Counted from the first letter of the stretch, positions 34,511 through 45,188 are shown. The stretch is DNA of 64,000 nt from Hydrogenimonas urashimensis (GCF_016593255.1 NZ_AP023212.1:1228001-1292000), one strand, 5' to 3'. Notes: generated from the sequence alone by a model not told the origin. Translations and numbers: made by a program.

Positions 34511-35125
34511 TTAATACGCCGTCGGCGTTTTCTTGATACGCTCATCCGCGTTCGGGCTGACCGCACCGAATCCGTCGAACTCCTGCTGCTTGCCCTCCTT
34601 GAGGAAATCAAGCGGCGTCAGGATGTCGTCTCGCAGTACGAAATGGGCACGCTGTTCGCTCGCGTTCTCGTACCGCTGTCCGTGGACAATCGCAAGTTCC
34701 GGACACACTTCCGCACAGTAACCGCAGAAGATGCAGCGCCCCAGGTTGATCGTATATTCCGTCACCTCTTTGCGCTGGTTTTCGTCGTATCGAGTATCCA
34801 TGCGGATACAGTTGGCAATACAGATTTTTTCGCAGAGCCCGCAGCCGATACAGCGCTCGTTCCCGCTTTCAAGCAGCCGGTACAATTTGTGAACCGCACG
34901 GTAACGCGGAGATATCGGAAGCTTCTCCATCGGATATTTGACCGTATGGATATTGAATCGCACCATTTCACGAAAAACGACCCACAATCCGACAAAAAGC
35001 TCTCCCTTGAACGTCCGTTTCATCACCTGCTTGAACTTGTCAAGAGGTTCGGTCGGCCGTTCATCAACCGGTATGAAGGTATAGTTTTGTTTGACGTTTC
35101 TATCTTTGAACTGTTCGAGACTCAT
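34511..35125 (-). CDS. nuoI: NADH-quinone oxidoreductase subunit I (two 4Fe-4S clusters)
   Basis: Peripheral-arm ferredoxin subunit carrying clusters N6a and N6b, 204 aa. Two cysteine motifs are visible: [11 protein letters not shown] and [12 protein letters not shown]. The N-terminal part holds the amphipathic helices that sit on the membrane. Lies between nuoH and nuoJ with about 10-bp gaps, as in other Campylobacterota. Confidence 0.96.
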   Translation of the reverse strand: MSLEQFKDRNVKQNYTFIPVDERPTEPLDKFKQVMKRTFKGELFVGLWVVFREMVRFNIHTVKYPMEKLPISPRYRAVHKLYRLLESGNERCIGCGLCEKICIANCIRMDTRYDENQRKEVTEYTINLGRCIFCGYCAEVCPELAIVHGQRYENASEQRAHFVLRDDILTPLDFLKEGKQQEFDGFGAVSPNADERIKKTPTAY

Positions 35126-35135
35126 TCTCTCCCCC

Positions 35136-36131
35136 TTACATCATCAATACGATGCCGGTCACGACAACGTTTATTACTGCAATCGGCATCAAAACTTTCC
35201 AGCAGAGCCACATCAACTGATCGGGACGAACATGCGGCCAAGCGGCACGGGTCCAGAGGAAAAAGAAGAAGATGAAGGAGACTTTCAGGATAATCGCCAA
35301 TGCTCCCGGTATGAAGCCCCAGTCATTGAAGCCGCCCAGAAAGATAAGGCTCGCCAGGAATCCGAGGGTAATCATATTGGCATACTCACCGATGAAGAAC
35401 ATACCCCACCGCATACCGGAATACTCCGTCGCATATCCCGCCACGATCTCCGCTTCATGCTCCAGAAGGTCGAACGGAGTTCTGTTGGTTTCCGCAAAGC
35501 CCGCGATCAGAAACAGAATGAAGGCGACCGGCTGGCTCCAGACGATCCAGTCGGTAAATCCTCCCGCCTGGTAGTTGTTGATGTCGATCAGCGAAAGAGA
35601 ACCGACCATCATCAGCGGCGCAAGAATACTCAGCCCCGTCACCACTTCATAGCTCAGTAGCTGTATCGCCGTACGCGCCGCACCCAGCAGTCCCCATTTG
35701 TTCGAACTCGCCATCCCCGCAAGCAACGGAGCGAACAGTCCGCTTGCCATGACGCCGAGCACAAACAGCACACCCACATTGATATCGGCGATGATCGGAT
35801 GCACCGTGACACCGAATATCTCGAACTCGGGCAGCAGCGGAACGGCCGCCAGGGCGATGAAGGCTGTCGCGGCCCCGATGATGGGTGCGATTTTGAATAT
35901 CGGTTTGACGGAATTCTGCGGAACGATATCCTCTTTCGTAAAGAGTTTGATACCGTCGGCTGCCACCTGCAGGACACCATAGGGGCCGACATGCATCGGT
36001 CCCAATCTTCTCTGCATGAAAGCCAGAACTTTCCGCTCGATATACGTACCGAAACCTGCGAGTGCCGATATAACACCCAATACCACCAAAATCTTGATCA
36101 CCGTGGCGATAACAAATCCAGTTAATGTCAT
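35136..36131 (-). CDS. nuoH: NADH-quinone oxidoreductase subunit H
   Basis: Membrane subunit forming the quinone channel, 331 aa and eight helices. Conserved elements: [21 protein letters not shown], the quinone-site loop [12 protein letters not shown] region, [21 protein letters not shown] and [20 protein letters not shown]. It starts three bases after the nuoG stop. Confidence 0.97.
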   Translation of the reverse strand: MTLTGFVIATVIKILVVLGVISALAGFGTYIERKVLAFMQRRLGPMHVGPYGVLQVAADGIKLFTKEDIVPQNSVKPIFKIAPIIGAATAFIALAAVPLLPEFEIFGVTVHPIIADINVGVLFVLGVMASGLFAPLLAGMASSNKWGLLGAARTAIQLLSYEVVTGLSILAPLMMVGSLSLIDINNYQAGGFTDWIVWSQPVAFILFLIAGFAETNRTPFDLLEHEAEIVAGYATEYSGMRWGMFFIGEYANMITLGFLASLIFLGGFNDWGFIPGALAIILKVSFIFFFFLWTRAAWPHVRPDQLMWLCWKVLMPIAVINVVVTGIVLMM

Positions 36132-36134
36132 GGC

Positions 36135-38621
36135 TTACACCTTTTCTATCGTTACGTTTTGATACCGGTTGGCTGAAAAGAGTCTCTCGGTTTCGATTGC
36201 CGGATCGAAATCGGGCACCATCACAATCTCTCCACCGATAAACTTGTCAGACGTGACAGCGAGTTCCACACTCCCTTCGGGAAGAGTGATACGTACTCTT
36301 TCCCCTTCTTTCAGGCCGAGACTTTCCATCTTTTCCGGCGAAAGCTGGAGTTTCGCGTCGGTTGCGATCTCATGGGCTCTCTGGGTAAATTCGTTGAACT
36401 GAAGGACCGGGTTGCACCGGTAGGCGATCTCGCCTTTTAGCGCACCTTTCCTGTCGATCTTTCCTGCCGCAATCTTTTTGGCCTTCTCAACCTTTTTGAC
36501 ATCAAGGTGATAACCACGAATCTCCTCGCCTTTGTTGGTGTAGTGGTTGGGGAGATCGTCAAATTTCAAAGGTCTGAATCCTTTCGCTTCGGGCAGCGCC
36601 GCCGTGTAATCGACCGTCAAACCTGCTCTTAGGCCCAGCGCATTGGCAATGTCATTGAGCACGTAGCCCTTATAAGGAAGCGCCACATAGGTCGGCACGA
36701 CACGCTTGTCGACATTGGTGAAGGTTCCTTCCTGCTGGTTAAGTGCCGGCATATCCAGGTCGCCCCGTCCGGAGGCGCTCAGGATGAAATCGCCCGCCGC
36801 ATTGTAGCCTATCACATACTCGCCGGGTTCTTCGTCGAGATCGCATATGAGGCTGACCCCCAGCGTATTGGTTCGGCTGGGCAGCACGACGACCTTGAAG
36901 TCGGTGTACTTTTCGATCATGCCGGCAAGTTTCGCAAGATTCTCCGCCTTCGGATGGTTGATGAGATCCTCTCCAAGGATGATGGAGAAAGACTCTTTTT
37001 TGGCGAGCATCTTGGCCATTCTGTCGTCAAAATCTTCCGGAGCATCGAGGATGCCAAGAAGGGTGTTGATATCCGCTTCGACCTCTTTCTTGACCTTCTT
37101 CGGCACCATCTTGGTCACCTCTTCAATCACCTCCTTCTCCTCGCCGGTCTCCTCGTCTTTGACCTTTTTGGTCACTTTTTCAACAACCTTCTCCTTCACG
37201 GTCTCCTCGATGGTCTTCTTCCCTTTCTTGTGAAAAGAGTCGAGGTATTTCACCACATCTTTCGGCAGGCTTTCCCTGTCACCGAAGAGATCGAGAATCA
37301 GGTAGAGCGCCGCCTCTTCAAGGCCGGGCTTGTGATTGATCGCCATGAGGTTTTTCCCGAACCCTTCGACGACCGGGTCTTTGATGGGATGGAAATAGAG
37401 TCCCGCTCCCTTGTTCATCTTGATGGCGTTGTTGAAAGCGAATCGGGCACGGGGATTGTCGCTTTTAAGCTGGGAGCCGATGCTGACGACAAAATCGCTC
37501 CGATGCACGGCATCCAGATCGCCGTTCCAGAGGTTCGTACCTGTCACAGAGCCGTAGGCTGCCATGAATTTCTGGAATCTTCTGGCATCTTCGTTGACAA
37601 GCCTGTATCCGTGTTTCGTTTTGAGATGCTGAAGTATCAGGGCCTCTTCGTTGGTAATGGCCGAACCGAAGCGGATCGTATCGGCTTTCTTGAAAGCTTC
37701 GAGCGCTCTGTCGAACGCCTTCTCATCCTTCCCTTCCACACGATTTTCGAAATCGTATCCGAACCTTCCGGCCCCACAAAGGGAGACATAGTTCCATTCG
37801 TTTTTGACACGGTAGATTTTGGGCTCCGGATTGTCGATACTGGTGTGTTTGACATCGTAGTAGAGATGGCATCCTGCGCTGCAGTGGGCACAGGCCGCGG
37901 GAATGGAGGTGAGTTCCCAGGCATTGGATGTGTACTGAAAATCGCTGCTGACCAGGGCACCGACCGGACAGACGGCGATACACTCCCCGCAATCCGTGCA
38001 TTCGAGCGTCTCACCCGTAGCAGGCCCGATCAGCGATTTGTTCAGTTTGTTCCACATCGCATAGGCGTCTTTTGGCATGCTGTTCTTGAGTTCTTTGTCG
38101 AGTGCTTCACCGCCTCTGGGAACCGTCTTGAGGGCCGCATCGCCGATCATGTCCTTGCAGACCGTCACGCAGCGTTCGCAGACGATGCACAGCCCCGGAT
38201 CGTAATGGATCAGACCCCACTCCTTCGATTCCCGTTGAATATCTTTGATAGCGTAGTGCTGCTCATCGACACCCATCTCCAGTGTATAGTTCTGAAGCTC
38301 GCATTCGCCCGACTGGTCACAGACACCGCACTGCAGGGGGTGGTTGACATCATACACTCCCATGATGGCACGGCGCTCTTTGGCGATGTTGTCCGTCAGC
38401 GTCGTGATCTCCATCCCGTCCTTCGCTTTGGCGTTACAGGCGTAGACCTGTTTTCCGTCGGCTTCCACCAGACAAAGGCGGCAGGCCAATGTCGGACTGC
38501 AGCGTGTCAGATAGCAGATGGCGGGAATGAATATATCGTTGGCACGTGCTACATTGAGGATAAATTCACCCTCTTTCGTTTTGCACTCTTTCCCGTCTAT
38601 TTTGATCGTAATCTCACTCAT
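36135..38621 (-). CDS. nuoG: NuoG paralogue 2 with a charged insertion
   Basis: Iron-sulfur subunit of complex I, 828 aa. The N-terminus has a 2Fe-2S set (Cys36, Cys47, Cys50, Cys62), the N5 motif (His94, Cys98, Cys101, Cys107), two ferredoxin motifs (CIVCERCVTVC and CTDCGECIAVCP) and CAHCSAGC at the start of the molybdopterin-type domain. Unusual is an insertion at about residues 470-512 made almost only of Lys, Glu, Val and Thr, absent from the paralogue immediately upstream, which it otherwise parallels along its whole length. The two genes overlap by eight bases. Confidence 0.9.
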   Translation of the reverse strand: MSEITIKIDGKECKTKEGEFILNVARANDIFIPAICYLTRCSPTLACRLCLVEADGKQVYACNAKAKDGMEITTLTDNIAKERRAIMGVYDVNHPLQCGVCDQSGECELQNYTLEMGVDEQHYAIKDIQRESKEWGLIHYDPGLCIVCERCVTVCKDMIGDAALKTVPRGGEALDKELKNSMPKDAYAMWNKLNKSLIGPATGETLECTDCGECIAVCPVGALVSSDFQYTSNAWELTSIPAACAHCSAGCHLYYDVKHTSIDNPEPKIYRVKNEWNYVSLCGAGRFGYDFENRVEGKDEKAFDRALEAFKKADTIRFGSAITNEEALILQHLKTKHGYRLVNEDARRFQKFMAAYGSVTGTNLWNGDLDAVHRSDFVVSIGSQLKSDNPRARFAFNNAIKMNKGAGLYFHPIKDPVVEGFGKNLMAINHKPGLEEAALYLILDLFGDRESLPKDVVKYLDSFHKKGKKTIEETVKEKVVEKVTKKVKDEETGEEKEVIEEVTKMVPKKVKKEVEADINTLLGILDAPEDFDDRMAKMLAKKESFSIILGEDLINHPKAENLAKLAGMIEKYTDFKVVVLPSRTNTLGVSLICDLDEEPGEYVIGYNAAGDFILSASGRGDLDMPALNQQEGTFTNVDKRVVPTYVALPYKGYVLNDIANALGLRAGLTVDYTAALPEAKGFRPLKFDDLPNHYTNKGEEIRGYHLDVKKVEKAKKIAAGKIDRKGALKGEIAYRCNPVLQFNEFTQRAHEIATDAKLQLSPEKMESLGLKEGERVRITLPEGSVELAVTSDKFIGGEIVMVPDFDPAIETERLFSANRYQNVTIEKV

Positions 38622-40881
38622 TGGCTTGTCCCACTACTTCTATTTTGCTTTGACTGTACCGATAATTCGAAGATAACAAATCTTCACTTAATCCCAAGTC
38701 AAAGGTCGGATTGAGCGCAATCGTCCCTTTCAATGCTGGGTCGATTTTAAACACCCTCTCCATCTCTACACCGCCGACATTCAATTTCACACGCATTCCC
38801 TCCTTCAGTTTGGCGGCCACGGCAAACTGCTCCGCACCGTAAAGAAGAGGCTCTTCACTTCCGAGCTGGGCCGCTCTGTATGTCTGCGGGCCGAACTGCA
38901 GCACGGGATCGCATCGGTAGATCACCGGCCCGTTGAACTCGGGCAGCTCCGCTATCTCTTCGAGCGAGGAATCGATGGTGTGCTTGAGACGCTTGAGCTC
39001 GTATCCCCGCACTTCGCCGTCCTGGTTGCTGAAGTAATAGGGGATATCGTCGAAATCGACCGCCTCGAATCCTTTCGATTCGGGAAGCTGCCGGGTATAA
39101 TCGATGGTATATTCCGCCGAGACCCCAAGAGCGTTGGCAAGATCGTTAAGCAGAAAGCCTTTGTAAGGAAGTGCCGCATTCGTCGGAACGACCCGTTTGT
39201 TCAGCGTCGTGAAAGTCCCCTCCTGCTGATTGAGCGCGGGCATGTCCAGATCGCCGTCACCCAGAGCACTCAGGACGAAATCCCCAGGTGCGTTGTACCC
39301 CACGGAAAACTTACCGGCTTCATCGTCGAGATCGCACAAAAGCGCGACACCGAGAGAGTTCGTTTTGGGGGCTACGGGGAGGACGCTGACACCGCCGAAC
39401 CGCTCGAAAAGCGCCGCGATACGGGCAATCTGCTCCGCTCTGGGGTGGTTGATGCAATCTTCACCGACCACCAGGGCGATCCGCCGGCATCGCGCCAGGG
39501 AAGCCGAAATCGTCTCCAGCTCCTCCTCGCCGACGTTGCTCTCCGCACTCAGGTATCCTTCGTCAAGCTCTTCGAAAAAATTCCCGATCTTTTTGACATC
39601 GATCTTTTCTTCGAGCAACGTTTTGGCCAGAAGCGCCAGCACACCCTCTTCGGTCCCCACTTCGTATTTGACGAATTGGGTCACGACATTCTGCATCTGC
39701 ACATCTTCCATCGGATGCATATAGATCACCCGTGCGTTGTGCCGCTTGGAGGCCATCGTAATGTGGTACCGCACTGCGGGATTGTCGGTTAGAATGCGCG
39801 TACCGAGCACGATCACCCCGTCGGCATCCGCCAGCGATTCCAGCGAGCCGTTGAAAAGGGTTTTGCCGCTCATCGTGGCATAGCTTTCGAGGAATCTCTG
39901 GTAGTTCCTCGCATCCTGATTGACAAGCCTGTACCCTCTTTTTTCCTTCAGTTTCTGAAGAATCAGTGCCTCTTCGTTGGTGATACGGCTTGAAAAGCGG
40001 ATCGTATCGGCGCGCTCGAAGGCATCAAGAGCCCTTTTGAAAGCCTCCTGGTCTTTTTCCGCGACACGGTTTTCAAAATCGTACCCGAACCGGCCTGCAC
40101 CGCAGAGCGTCGAAAATTCGAATTCGTTCGTCACCCGGTAGATTTTCGGTTCGTTGCGATCGAGCGCCCCTTCGTATTTGCGTTCGTAATTGAGCGCGCA
40201 TCCTGCGCTGCAGTGGGCACACGATGCAGGGATCTTTTCGAGTTCCCAGGCGTTGGCCTTGTACTGGAAATCGGTGCTGATCATCGCCCCCACGGGACAG
40301 ACCGCGATGCACTCGCCGCAGTTGGTGCACTCGAGCTCTTCCGTCCCCTTGGGCTGGATGCGCGAGTTGTATCCGCCGAAATGGATTTCGATCGCATCGT
40401 CCCCGATCACTTCGTTGCAGACATGCACACACTTCTCGCACAGAATGCAGAGCGACTCGTCGTAACCGATAAATTGCCATTTGCGAAGATCTCTCTTGTG
40501 GTCCCTGGCTGTAAAATCCTGCGAATCGACGCCAAATTCGAGGGTTTTGTTCTGCAGATCGCAAGCCCCGCTCTTGTCGCAGACTCCGCATTCGAGAGGG
40601 TGGTTCACATCGTAGAGCTTCATGATGTTCTGCCGATGGCTGAAGAGTTCGGGCGAATTGGTCCGCACCTCCATCCCGTCGAGCGCGGGGGCCTGACAGC
40701 TGAGGATGAACCCCTCCGCGCCTTCCACTTCGACGACGCAGAGGCGGCATGAAGCGATCGGTTTAACCTTTGTCAGATAGCACATCGTCGGGATATAGAG
40801 ACCTGACCGGCGCGCGGCCTGCAGAATCGTCTCTCCCCTCTTTGCTTTGACTTTCTGTCCGTCAATGGTCAATGTAATCAT
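38614..40881 (-). CDS. nuoG: NuoG paralogue 1
   Basis: Complex I iron-sulfur subunit, 755 aa. Cluster ligands: 2Fe-2S Cys34, Cys45, Cys48, Cys62; N5 His94, Cys98, Cys101, Cys107; 4Fe-4S Cys145/148/151/155 and Cys185/188/191/195; then CAHCSAGC (221-228) of the molybdopterin-type domain. It shares long blocks with the downstream paralogue (for example GDGDLDMPALNQQEGTFT versus GRGDLDMPALNQQEGTFT), so the pair arose by tandem duplication. It follows the GltD-like fusion gene by 10 bp. Whether both are in one complex or in alternative complexes is unknown. Confidence 0.9.
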   Translation of the reverse strand: MITLTIDGQKVKAKRGETILQAARRSGLYIPTMCYLTKVKPIASCRLCVVEVEGAEGFILSCQAPALDGMEVRTNSPELFSHRQNIMKLYDVNHPLECGVCDKSGACDLQNKTLEFGVDSQDFTARDHKRDLRKWQFIGYDESLCILCEKCVHVCNEVIGDDAIEIHFGGYNSRIQPKGTEELECTNCGECIAVCPVGAMISTDFQYKANAWELEKIPASCAHCSAGCALNYERKYEGALDRNEPKIYRVTNEFEFSTLCGAGRFGYDFENRVAEKDQEAFKRALDAFERADTIRFSSRITNEEALILQKLKEKRGYRLVNQDARNYQRFLESYATMSGKTLFNGSLESLADADGVIVLGTRILTDNPAVRYHITMASKRHNARVIYMHPMEDVQMQNVVTQFVKYEVGTEEGVLALLAKTLLEEKIDVKKIGNFFEELDEGYLSAESNVGEEELETISASLARCRRIALVVGEDCINHPRAEQIARIAALFERFGGVSVLPVAPKTNSLGVALLCDLDDEAGKFSVGYNAPGDFVLSALGDGDLDMPALNQQEGTFTTLNKRVVPTNAALPYKGFLLNDLANALGVSAEYTIDYTRQLPESKGFEAVDFDDIPYYFSNQDGEVRGYELKRLKHTIDSSLEEIAELPEFNGPVIYRCDPVLQFGPQTYRAAQLGSEEPLLYGAEQFAVAAKLKEGMRVKLNVGGVEMERVFKIDPALKGTIALNPTFDLGLSEDLLSSNYRYSQSKIEVVGQANE

Positions 40882-40891
40882 CTGCCCATCC

Positions 40892-42895
40892 TTATACTGC
40901 CGTCATCGCGATGTAGTAGCATCGCATGCAGCGTTCCGCTTCGGCGATCGCCTCTTCCTGCGTAAAGCCGAGATTGACTTCGCGATTGTTGTATTTGCGC
41001 TCGTCAACACCCAGTTTTTCACTGACCTGCCGGGGAAGACCGGGAAGCCATCCGGTCACCTTCTCTTTCTTGTCGTAGACGCGCAGTCTGCGGAGGTGAT
41101 CTTCCATGATCTCTTCGTCGGTCAGCGTGATCTCACCGGTATGGACATATCGCGATATCACCGAAGCGGCGCGGCGCGCTTGTCCCACCGCGTTGACGAT
41201 CGTCATGGGACCGTATTCGCAGTCGCCGGCGGCGAACAGCCCTTTGCGGCTTGTCATATAGTCGCGGCCGTTGGTCTTGAGCGTTCCCCAGCTTGTCAGT
41301 TCCAGCTCCCACTCTTCGGGCAAAAGCCCCAGATCGGCGGCCTGACTGACGGCGGGAATCAGATAATCGCACTCGATTTCGAAGTCGGCCCCTTCGATCT
41401 TGACGAGCTGCGGACGTCCGCCGTCGGGATTGGGAACCAGCTCGAACCGATTGACCTTCAGCTTTTTCAGGCATCCGTTCTCATCCTCGATGATCTCTTC
41501 GACCGCCGAATGGAAAATGAACTCGACACCCTCTTCCACCGCTTCGTGATACTCTTCGTAAGTCGTATTGCGGATAATCGTCTTCTCGTCCCGGCGATAG
41601 AGCATGATCACCTTCTCGGCGTTGCATCGGATCGAGCAGCGGACGACGTCCATCGACGTGAACCCCCCGCCGACACAGACGACCGTCTTTCCTGTCAGGT
41701 CGACCGGCTCGCCGATGCGGTACTTCTCCCAAAGGTTGACCTGGTCGAGGAAGCTGATGGCTCCCCAGTAGCCAGGCATATCTTCCCGCTCGTTTTTGGC
41801 ACGCACCTTCTTGGAAAGGCGCGTCCCGAACGCCAGCAGCGTCGCGTCGTACTCTTTGTCGAACTTTCGAAGCATGTCGGCATCGACTTTCGTATTCATG
41901 ATGAAGTTCGTTCCGACGCTTTTTGCCAGTTCGATATCTTTGTTGTATTTTTCTATCGGCATGCGATACTGCGGTACGCCCACGGCGACTTCTCCTCCCA
42001 GGACGGGAAGTTCTTCGTAGACATCGCACTGGATCCCCTTCACTCCCAGGTAATAGGCTGCGGTCAGCCCCGCGGGGCCCGCTCCGACGATGGCGACTCG
42101 CTTGCCTGTTTTCTCCTTCACCGGATCTTGCGGATGGAGCCATTCGAATCCATGGTCCGTTTCGTAGTCGGCGCCGATGCGTTTGAGCTCCATGATCGAA
42201 ATCGGTTCGTCCAGATTGGCCCGGCGGCACTCGTCTTCGCACGGATGGGGACAGACACGGCCGCAGGTGTGTGCCAGCGGCATCGTTTTGCGCGTCGCCT
42301 TCAAGGAGTCGTCGTAACGCAGATCACGCACCCCTTCGATATAGGCGGGAATGTCGACATGGGTCGGGCACGCATCCATGCAGGGAGCCGTCACCTTGGC
42401 GATGTAGTTTATCTCCTCGTCGTCATACTGCGGTGACTTCTTCTTGTTTTCGATCAGATCCATGAACGTGTCGTGATAGTGCTCCATCATGTCCAGCAGC
42501 GGTTTGGGCACGGTCCGGCCGATTTCGCACTTGCTCGTCTCCATCATCGTGCGTGACACTTCTTTCAGGTGCGCAAGATCGTTCACTTCCCCTTCGCCAC
42601 GGGCGATTTTGTCCATCAGGTCATAGAGGATGCGACCGCCCCATCGACCCGGCGCGCAACGTCCGCACGCCTCCGAATATTTCTGGTAGGTCTGCGCATA
42701 CTCCGTCCCGAGACGAACGACATCGACGCTTTCGTCGAAAATCGCGAAGCCGTCCCATCCGATGAAGGCTTTGGCATTGCGGTCCGCTTCGTACTGTTCG
42801 GGCAGTTTGTACTCGGACTCGACCCACTCCTCTTCGGGCTTGCCGCGGTTGTCGATGAACTCGCCGCGCCAGGTCGAAAAAACCACTCGAGCCAC
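40892..42895 (-). CDS. NuoF C-terminal domain fused to GltD-like NAD(P)/FAD oxidoreductase
   Basis: Takes the place of nuoF, 667 aa. Residues 60-150 match the end of NuoF that binds cluster N3 (SEACGRCAPGRWGG and TSKCEIGRTVP), but the third cysteine of CxxCxxC is Gly83, leaving Cys77, Cys80 and Cys123. The FMN/NADH-binding part of NuoF is missing. Residues 165-660 form a GltD-type flavoprotein with N-terminal cysteine clusters (CMDACP, CGRVCPHPCEDEC), GAGPAG (271-276) for FAD, a second Rossmann motif VGGGFTSMD and the closing AAGDCEYGP. It is in the operon between the NuoE-like gene and the two nuoG genes. It probably passes electrons from NAD(P)H or ferredoxin to NuoG; the donor is not known. 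Confidence 0.88.
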   Translation of the reverse strand: MARVVFSTWRGEFIDNRGKPEEEWVESEYKLPEQYEADRNAKAFIGWDGFAIFDESVDVVRLGTEYAQTYQKYSEACGRCAPGRWGGRILYDLMDKIARGEGEVNDLAHLKEVSRTMMETSKCEIGRTVPKPLLDMMEHYHDTFMDLIENKKKSPQYDDEEINYIAKVTAPCMDACPTHVDIPAYIEGVRDLRYDDSLKATRKTMPLAHTCGRVCPHPCEDECRRANLDEPISIMELKRIGADYETDHGFEWLHPQDPVKEKTGKRVAIVGAGPAGLTAAYYLGVKGIQCDVYEELPVLGGEVAVGVPQYRMPIEKYNKDIELAKSVGTNFIMNTKVDADMLRKFDKEYDATLLAFGTRLSKKVRAKNEREDMPGYWGAISFLDQVNLWEKYRIGEPVDLTGKTVVCVGGGFTSMDVVRCSIRCNAEKVIMLYRRDEKTIIRNTTYEEYHEAVEEGVEFIFHSAVEEIIEDENGCLKKLKVNRFELVPNPDGGRPQLVKIEGADFEIECDYLIPAVSQAADLGLLPEEWELELTSWGTLKTNGRDYMTSRKGLFAAGDCEYGPMTIVNAVGQARRAASVISRYVHTGEITLTDEEIMEDHLRRLRVYDKKEKVTGWLPGLPRQVSEKLGVDERKYNNREVNLGFTQEEAIAEAERCMRCYYIAMTAV

Positions 42896-43125
42896 TATTT
42901 TTTCCTTCTCACCATGATGGTCCAGTCGACTTCGTTGAACTTGAGCGAGTTCAGCAACTCATGTCCAGCCTCCTTGACCAGATCGGCGCTTTTTTGAATC
43001 GGCGAAAAATCGCCTATTTCGAAGAGGAAGATCGCCACTTCACCCGGTTTCGTACCGGTCTCGAGCAGCTCCATCATTCTGTCGTAAAACCCATCTTTCA
43101 GATGGCGCAAATCGTAACGTACCAT
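42895..43125 (-). CDS. Small complex I-associated protein in the nuoE position
   Basis: Protein of 76 aa with AAGGGAGGGAG before the ATG at 43125; the longer open frame upstream lies over nuoD and was not used. It corresponds in size and position to Cj1575c, the small protein that stands where nuoE would be in C. jejuni. None of the four cysteines of a 2Fe-2S NuoE is present. It overlaps the next gene by one base. Likely an accessory subunit linking the input module to the complex. Confidence 0.8.
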   Translation of the reverse strand: MVRYDLRHLKDGFYDRMMELLETGTKPGEVAIFLFEIGDFSPIQKSADLVKEAGHELLNSLKFNEVDWTIMVRRKK

Positions 43126-43135
43126 ACTCCCTCCC

Positions 43136-44368
43136 TTATCTGTCGATTTCGCCGAAGACGATATTGGTGTTACCGATGATCGTGACGACATCGGGGATAT
43201 AGGTTCCCGGCAGAATATCCTGCAGAATGCCGCAGTGCCAGAAACTCGGTGCACGCACTTTGAGACGGTAGGGATAGGGCTCGCCCTGTGAGTTGATATA
43301 GAAGCCGAGCTCCCCTTTCGGGCTCTCCGTCGGAACGTAGACTTCACCCACCGGCGGACGCATTCCCTGTGTCACCAGCACGAAGTGCTGCATCAGCGAG
43401 TAGTTCTGCGTCATGATATCCTCTTTCGGTGCCGAAATGTACTGGGGCACGTGGGCCATCAGTTCCGGCTCCGTCTCGTCGTACATCGCGATGAGTTGCT
43501 GAAGGATACGTGCCGACTGGCGCATCTCTTCCATATAGAGTTTGTAGCGTCCGTAGCTGTCACCCGTATCGGTAACGGGAATATCGAACTCCAGTTCGTC
43601 GTAGAGTTCGTAGGGCTCCTCTTTGCGAATATCGTACTCGATGCCCGTGGCGCGGAGGATCGGTCCGGTACAACCCCAGCTCTTCGCCAGCTCCGCGTCG
43701 ATGATGCCGACACCCTCCAGACGCATTCGCCAGATACGGTTCTCCGTCAGAAGATCCTCATAATCCTTGATGTTGGAAGGAAGCTCGTTGACGAATTTCG
43801 CCAGAGCCCCCAGCCAACCTTCCGGCAGATCGAGCGGCACACCGCCGATGCGTACCGCCGAGTGGGTCAGGCGGGCGCCGCAGTAATCCTCCATCAGGTC
43901 CATCGCGTATTCCCGTTCGCGGAAGCAGTAGAGGAAAACACTCATGGCCCCGACATCCAGAGCATGCGTCGCCAGCCAGAAGAGGTGGGAAATGATACGG
44001 TTGAGTTCCAGCAGCATCGTTCGGATCACTTTGGCGCGTCTGGGTACCTTCTCTTCGATGCCGAGCAGACGCTCCACCGCCAGAGCGAAGCCGTAGTTGT
44101 TCGCTGTGGCGGCGATATAGTCCATCCTATCGGTCGTCGGGAGAAATTCGTTGTAGATCATATTCTCCGCCATCTTCTCCATGCCTCGATGAAGATACCC
44201 GATATCAGGCACCGCCCGGACGATCTGTTCGCCGTCGAGCTCCAGAATCAGTCGAAGCTGCCCGTGCGCGGACGGGTGCTGCGGTCCGAAGTTGATCACC
44301 ATATGGTTGTCTTCGCGTTCGAACTCCAGGTTTTCGAAAAATGGCCGTAGTTTGTTGGTCTGTTGCAT
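43136..44368 (-). CDS. nuoD: NADH-quinone oxidoreductase subunit D
   Basis: 49-kDa subunit that forms the quinone-binding pocket, 410 aa. [14 protein letters not shown] with the quinone-site histidine, [41 protein letters not shown] and the C-terminal [23 protein letters not shown] are all present. Follows nuoC by 10 bp as a separate gene (not fused). Confidence 0.97.
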   Translation of the reverse strand: MQQTNKLRPFFENLEFEREDNHMVINFGPQHPSAHGQLRLILELDGEQIVRAVPDIGYLHRGMEKMAENMIYNEFLPTTDRMDYIAATANNYGFALAVERLLGIEEKVPRRAKVIRTMLLELNRIISHLFWLATHALDVGAMSVFLYCFREREYAMDLMEDYCGARLTHSAVRIGGVPLDLPEGWLGALAKFVNELPSNIKDYEDLLTENRIWRMRLEGVGIIDAELAKSWGCTGPILRATGIEYDIRKEEPYELYDELEFDIPVTDTGDSYGRYKLYMEEMRQSARILQQLIAMYDETEPELMAHVPQYISAPKEDIMTQNYSLMQHFVLVTQGMRPPVGEVYVPTESPKGELGFYINSQGEPYPYRLKVRAPSFWHCGILQDILPGTYIPDVVTIIGNTNIVFGEIDR

Positions 44369-44378
44369 CCGCGTCCCC

Positions 44379-45188
44379 TTATTTTCTCTTATCCAAAACT
44401 TTTGAATTCTCTTCCGACATCTTCTGAATCAGGAAAACGCCCTCCTCTTCCTGATAGCTGAGCGGAGTCTCTTCCTCTTTGTCGACCATTTCGGCCGGTG
44501 CGCCGCGTGGCACTTCGTGTCCAAGACGCGCAAAACGCTCCGTATCGTAGCGGTCAATGCGTGCAGGATCGCGGTTTTCGGGTCCGATGATATCGCGGGC
44601 CTCTTTGCCGAAGATTTTGTCGACTTCATACCATTGCGCGAATTCGTCCCCTTCCAGCGGATAGGTTTTTCTGAGAGGATGCCCTTCCCAATCGTCGGGC
44701 ATGATAAGACGCTTGAGGTAGGGGTGGTTGTTCACTTTCACACCCATCAGGTCCCACATCTCCCGCTCCGCCCAGTCGGCGCTGCGGTAGAGGGGATTGA
44801 CGCTTTCGACCGCCTGGTTCTCCTCGACGAAACATTTGACGCGCAGACGGCGCGCTTCATCCAGATTCAGAAGTTGATAGAAAACCTCGAACCCTCCGCG
44901 CTCCGCCAGAAAATCGACAGCACTCAGTTCCGAGAGCATGCTGTAACCCCGCTCCTTCTTAAGGGCGCTCAGTGCGGCAATGTTGTCTTCGGGATTGATG
45001 AAGATGACAAGCTGTCCGCGCTGAAGATAGGCTTTGAGCACTTTGCACGCCTTTTTGACCGCGGCCAGGTCGTCCGCATAAGGGCTGCTTTCGGGCACGG
45101 GCTCTTCGGGAATACGGGGAGCCACCCAGAAACGGTCGGTGTAATAGGCTTTTTTCTGGACATTGTCTTTTGGAGTATAGGGTCTCAT
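44379..45188 (-). CDS. nuoC: NADH-quinone oxidoreductase subunit C
   Basis: 30-kDa subunit, about 269 aa. [21 protein letters not shown] and [14 protein letters not shown] are the family signature. Two ATGs (45191 and 45188) straddle the nuoB stop; 45188 is used here, and the difference is one residue. The C-terminal 70 residues are acidic and extend beyond the usual family core. Confidence 0.94.
   Translation of the reverse strand: MRPYTPKDNVQKKAYYTDRFWVAPRIPEEPVPESSPYADDLAAVKKACKVLKAYLQRGQLVIFINPEDNIAALSALKKERGYSMLSELSAVDFLAERGGFEVFYQLLNLDEARRLRVKCFVEENQAVESVNPLYRSADWAEREMWDLMGVKVNNHPYLKRLIMPDDWEGHPLRKTYPLEGDEFAQWYEVDKIFGKEARDIIGPENRDPARIDRYDTERFARLGHEVPRGAPAEMVDKEEETPLSYQEEEGVFLIQKMSEENSKVLDKRK

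Noticed and set aside
37085..37211. Charged NuoG segment as a frameshift artefact
   Set aside because: The frame stays open and conserved blocks resume on both sides in the same frame, so it is a real insertion.
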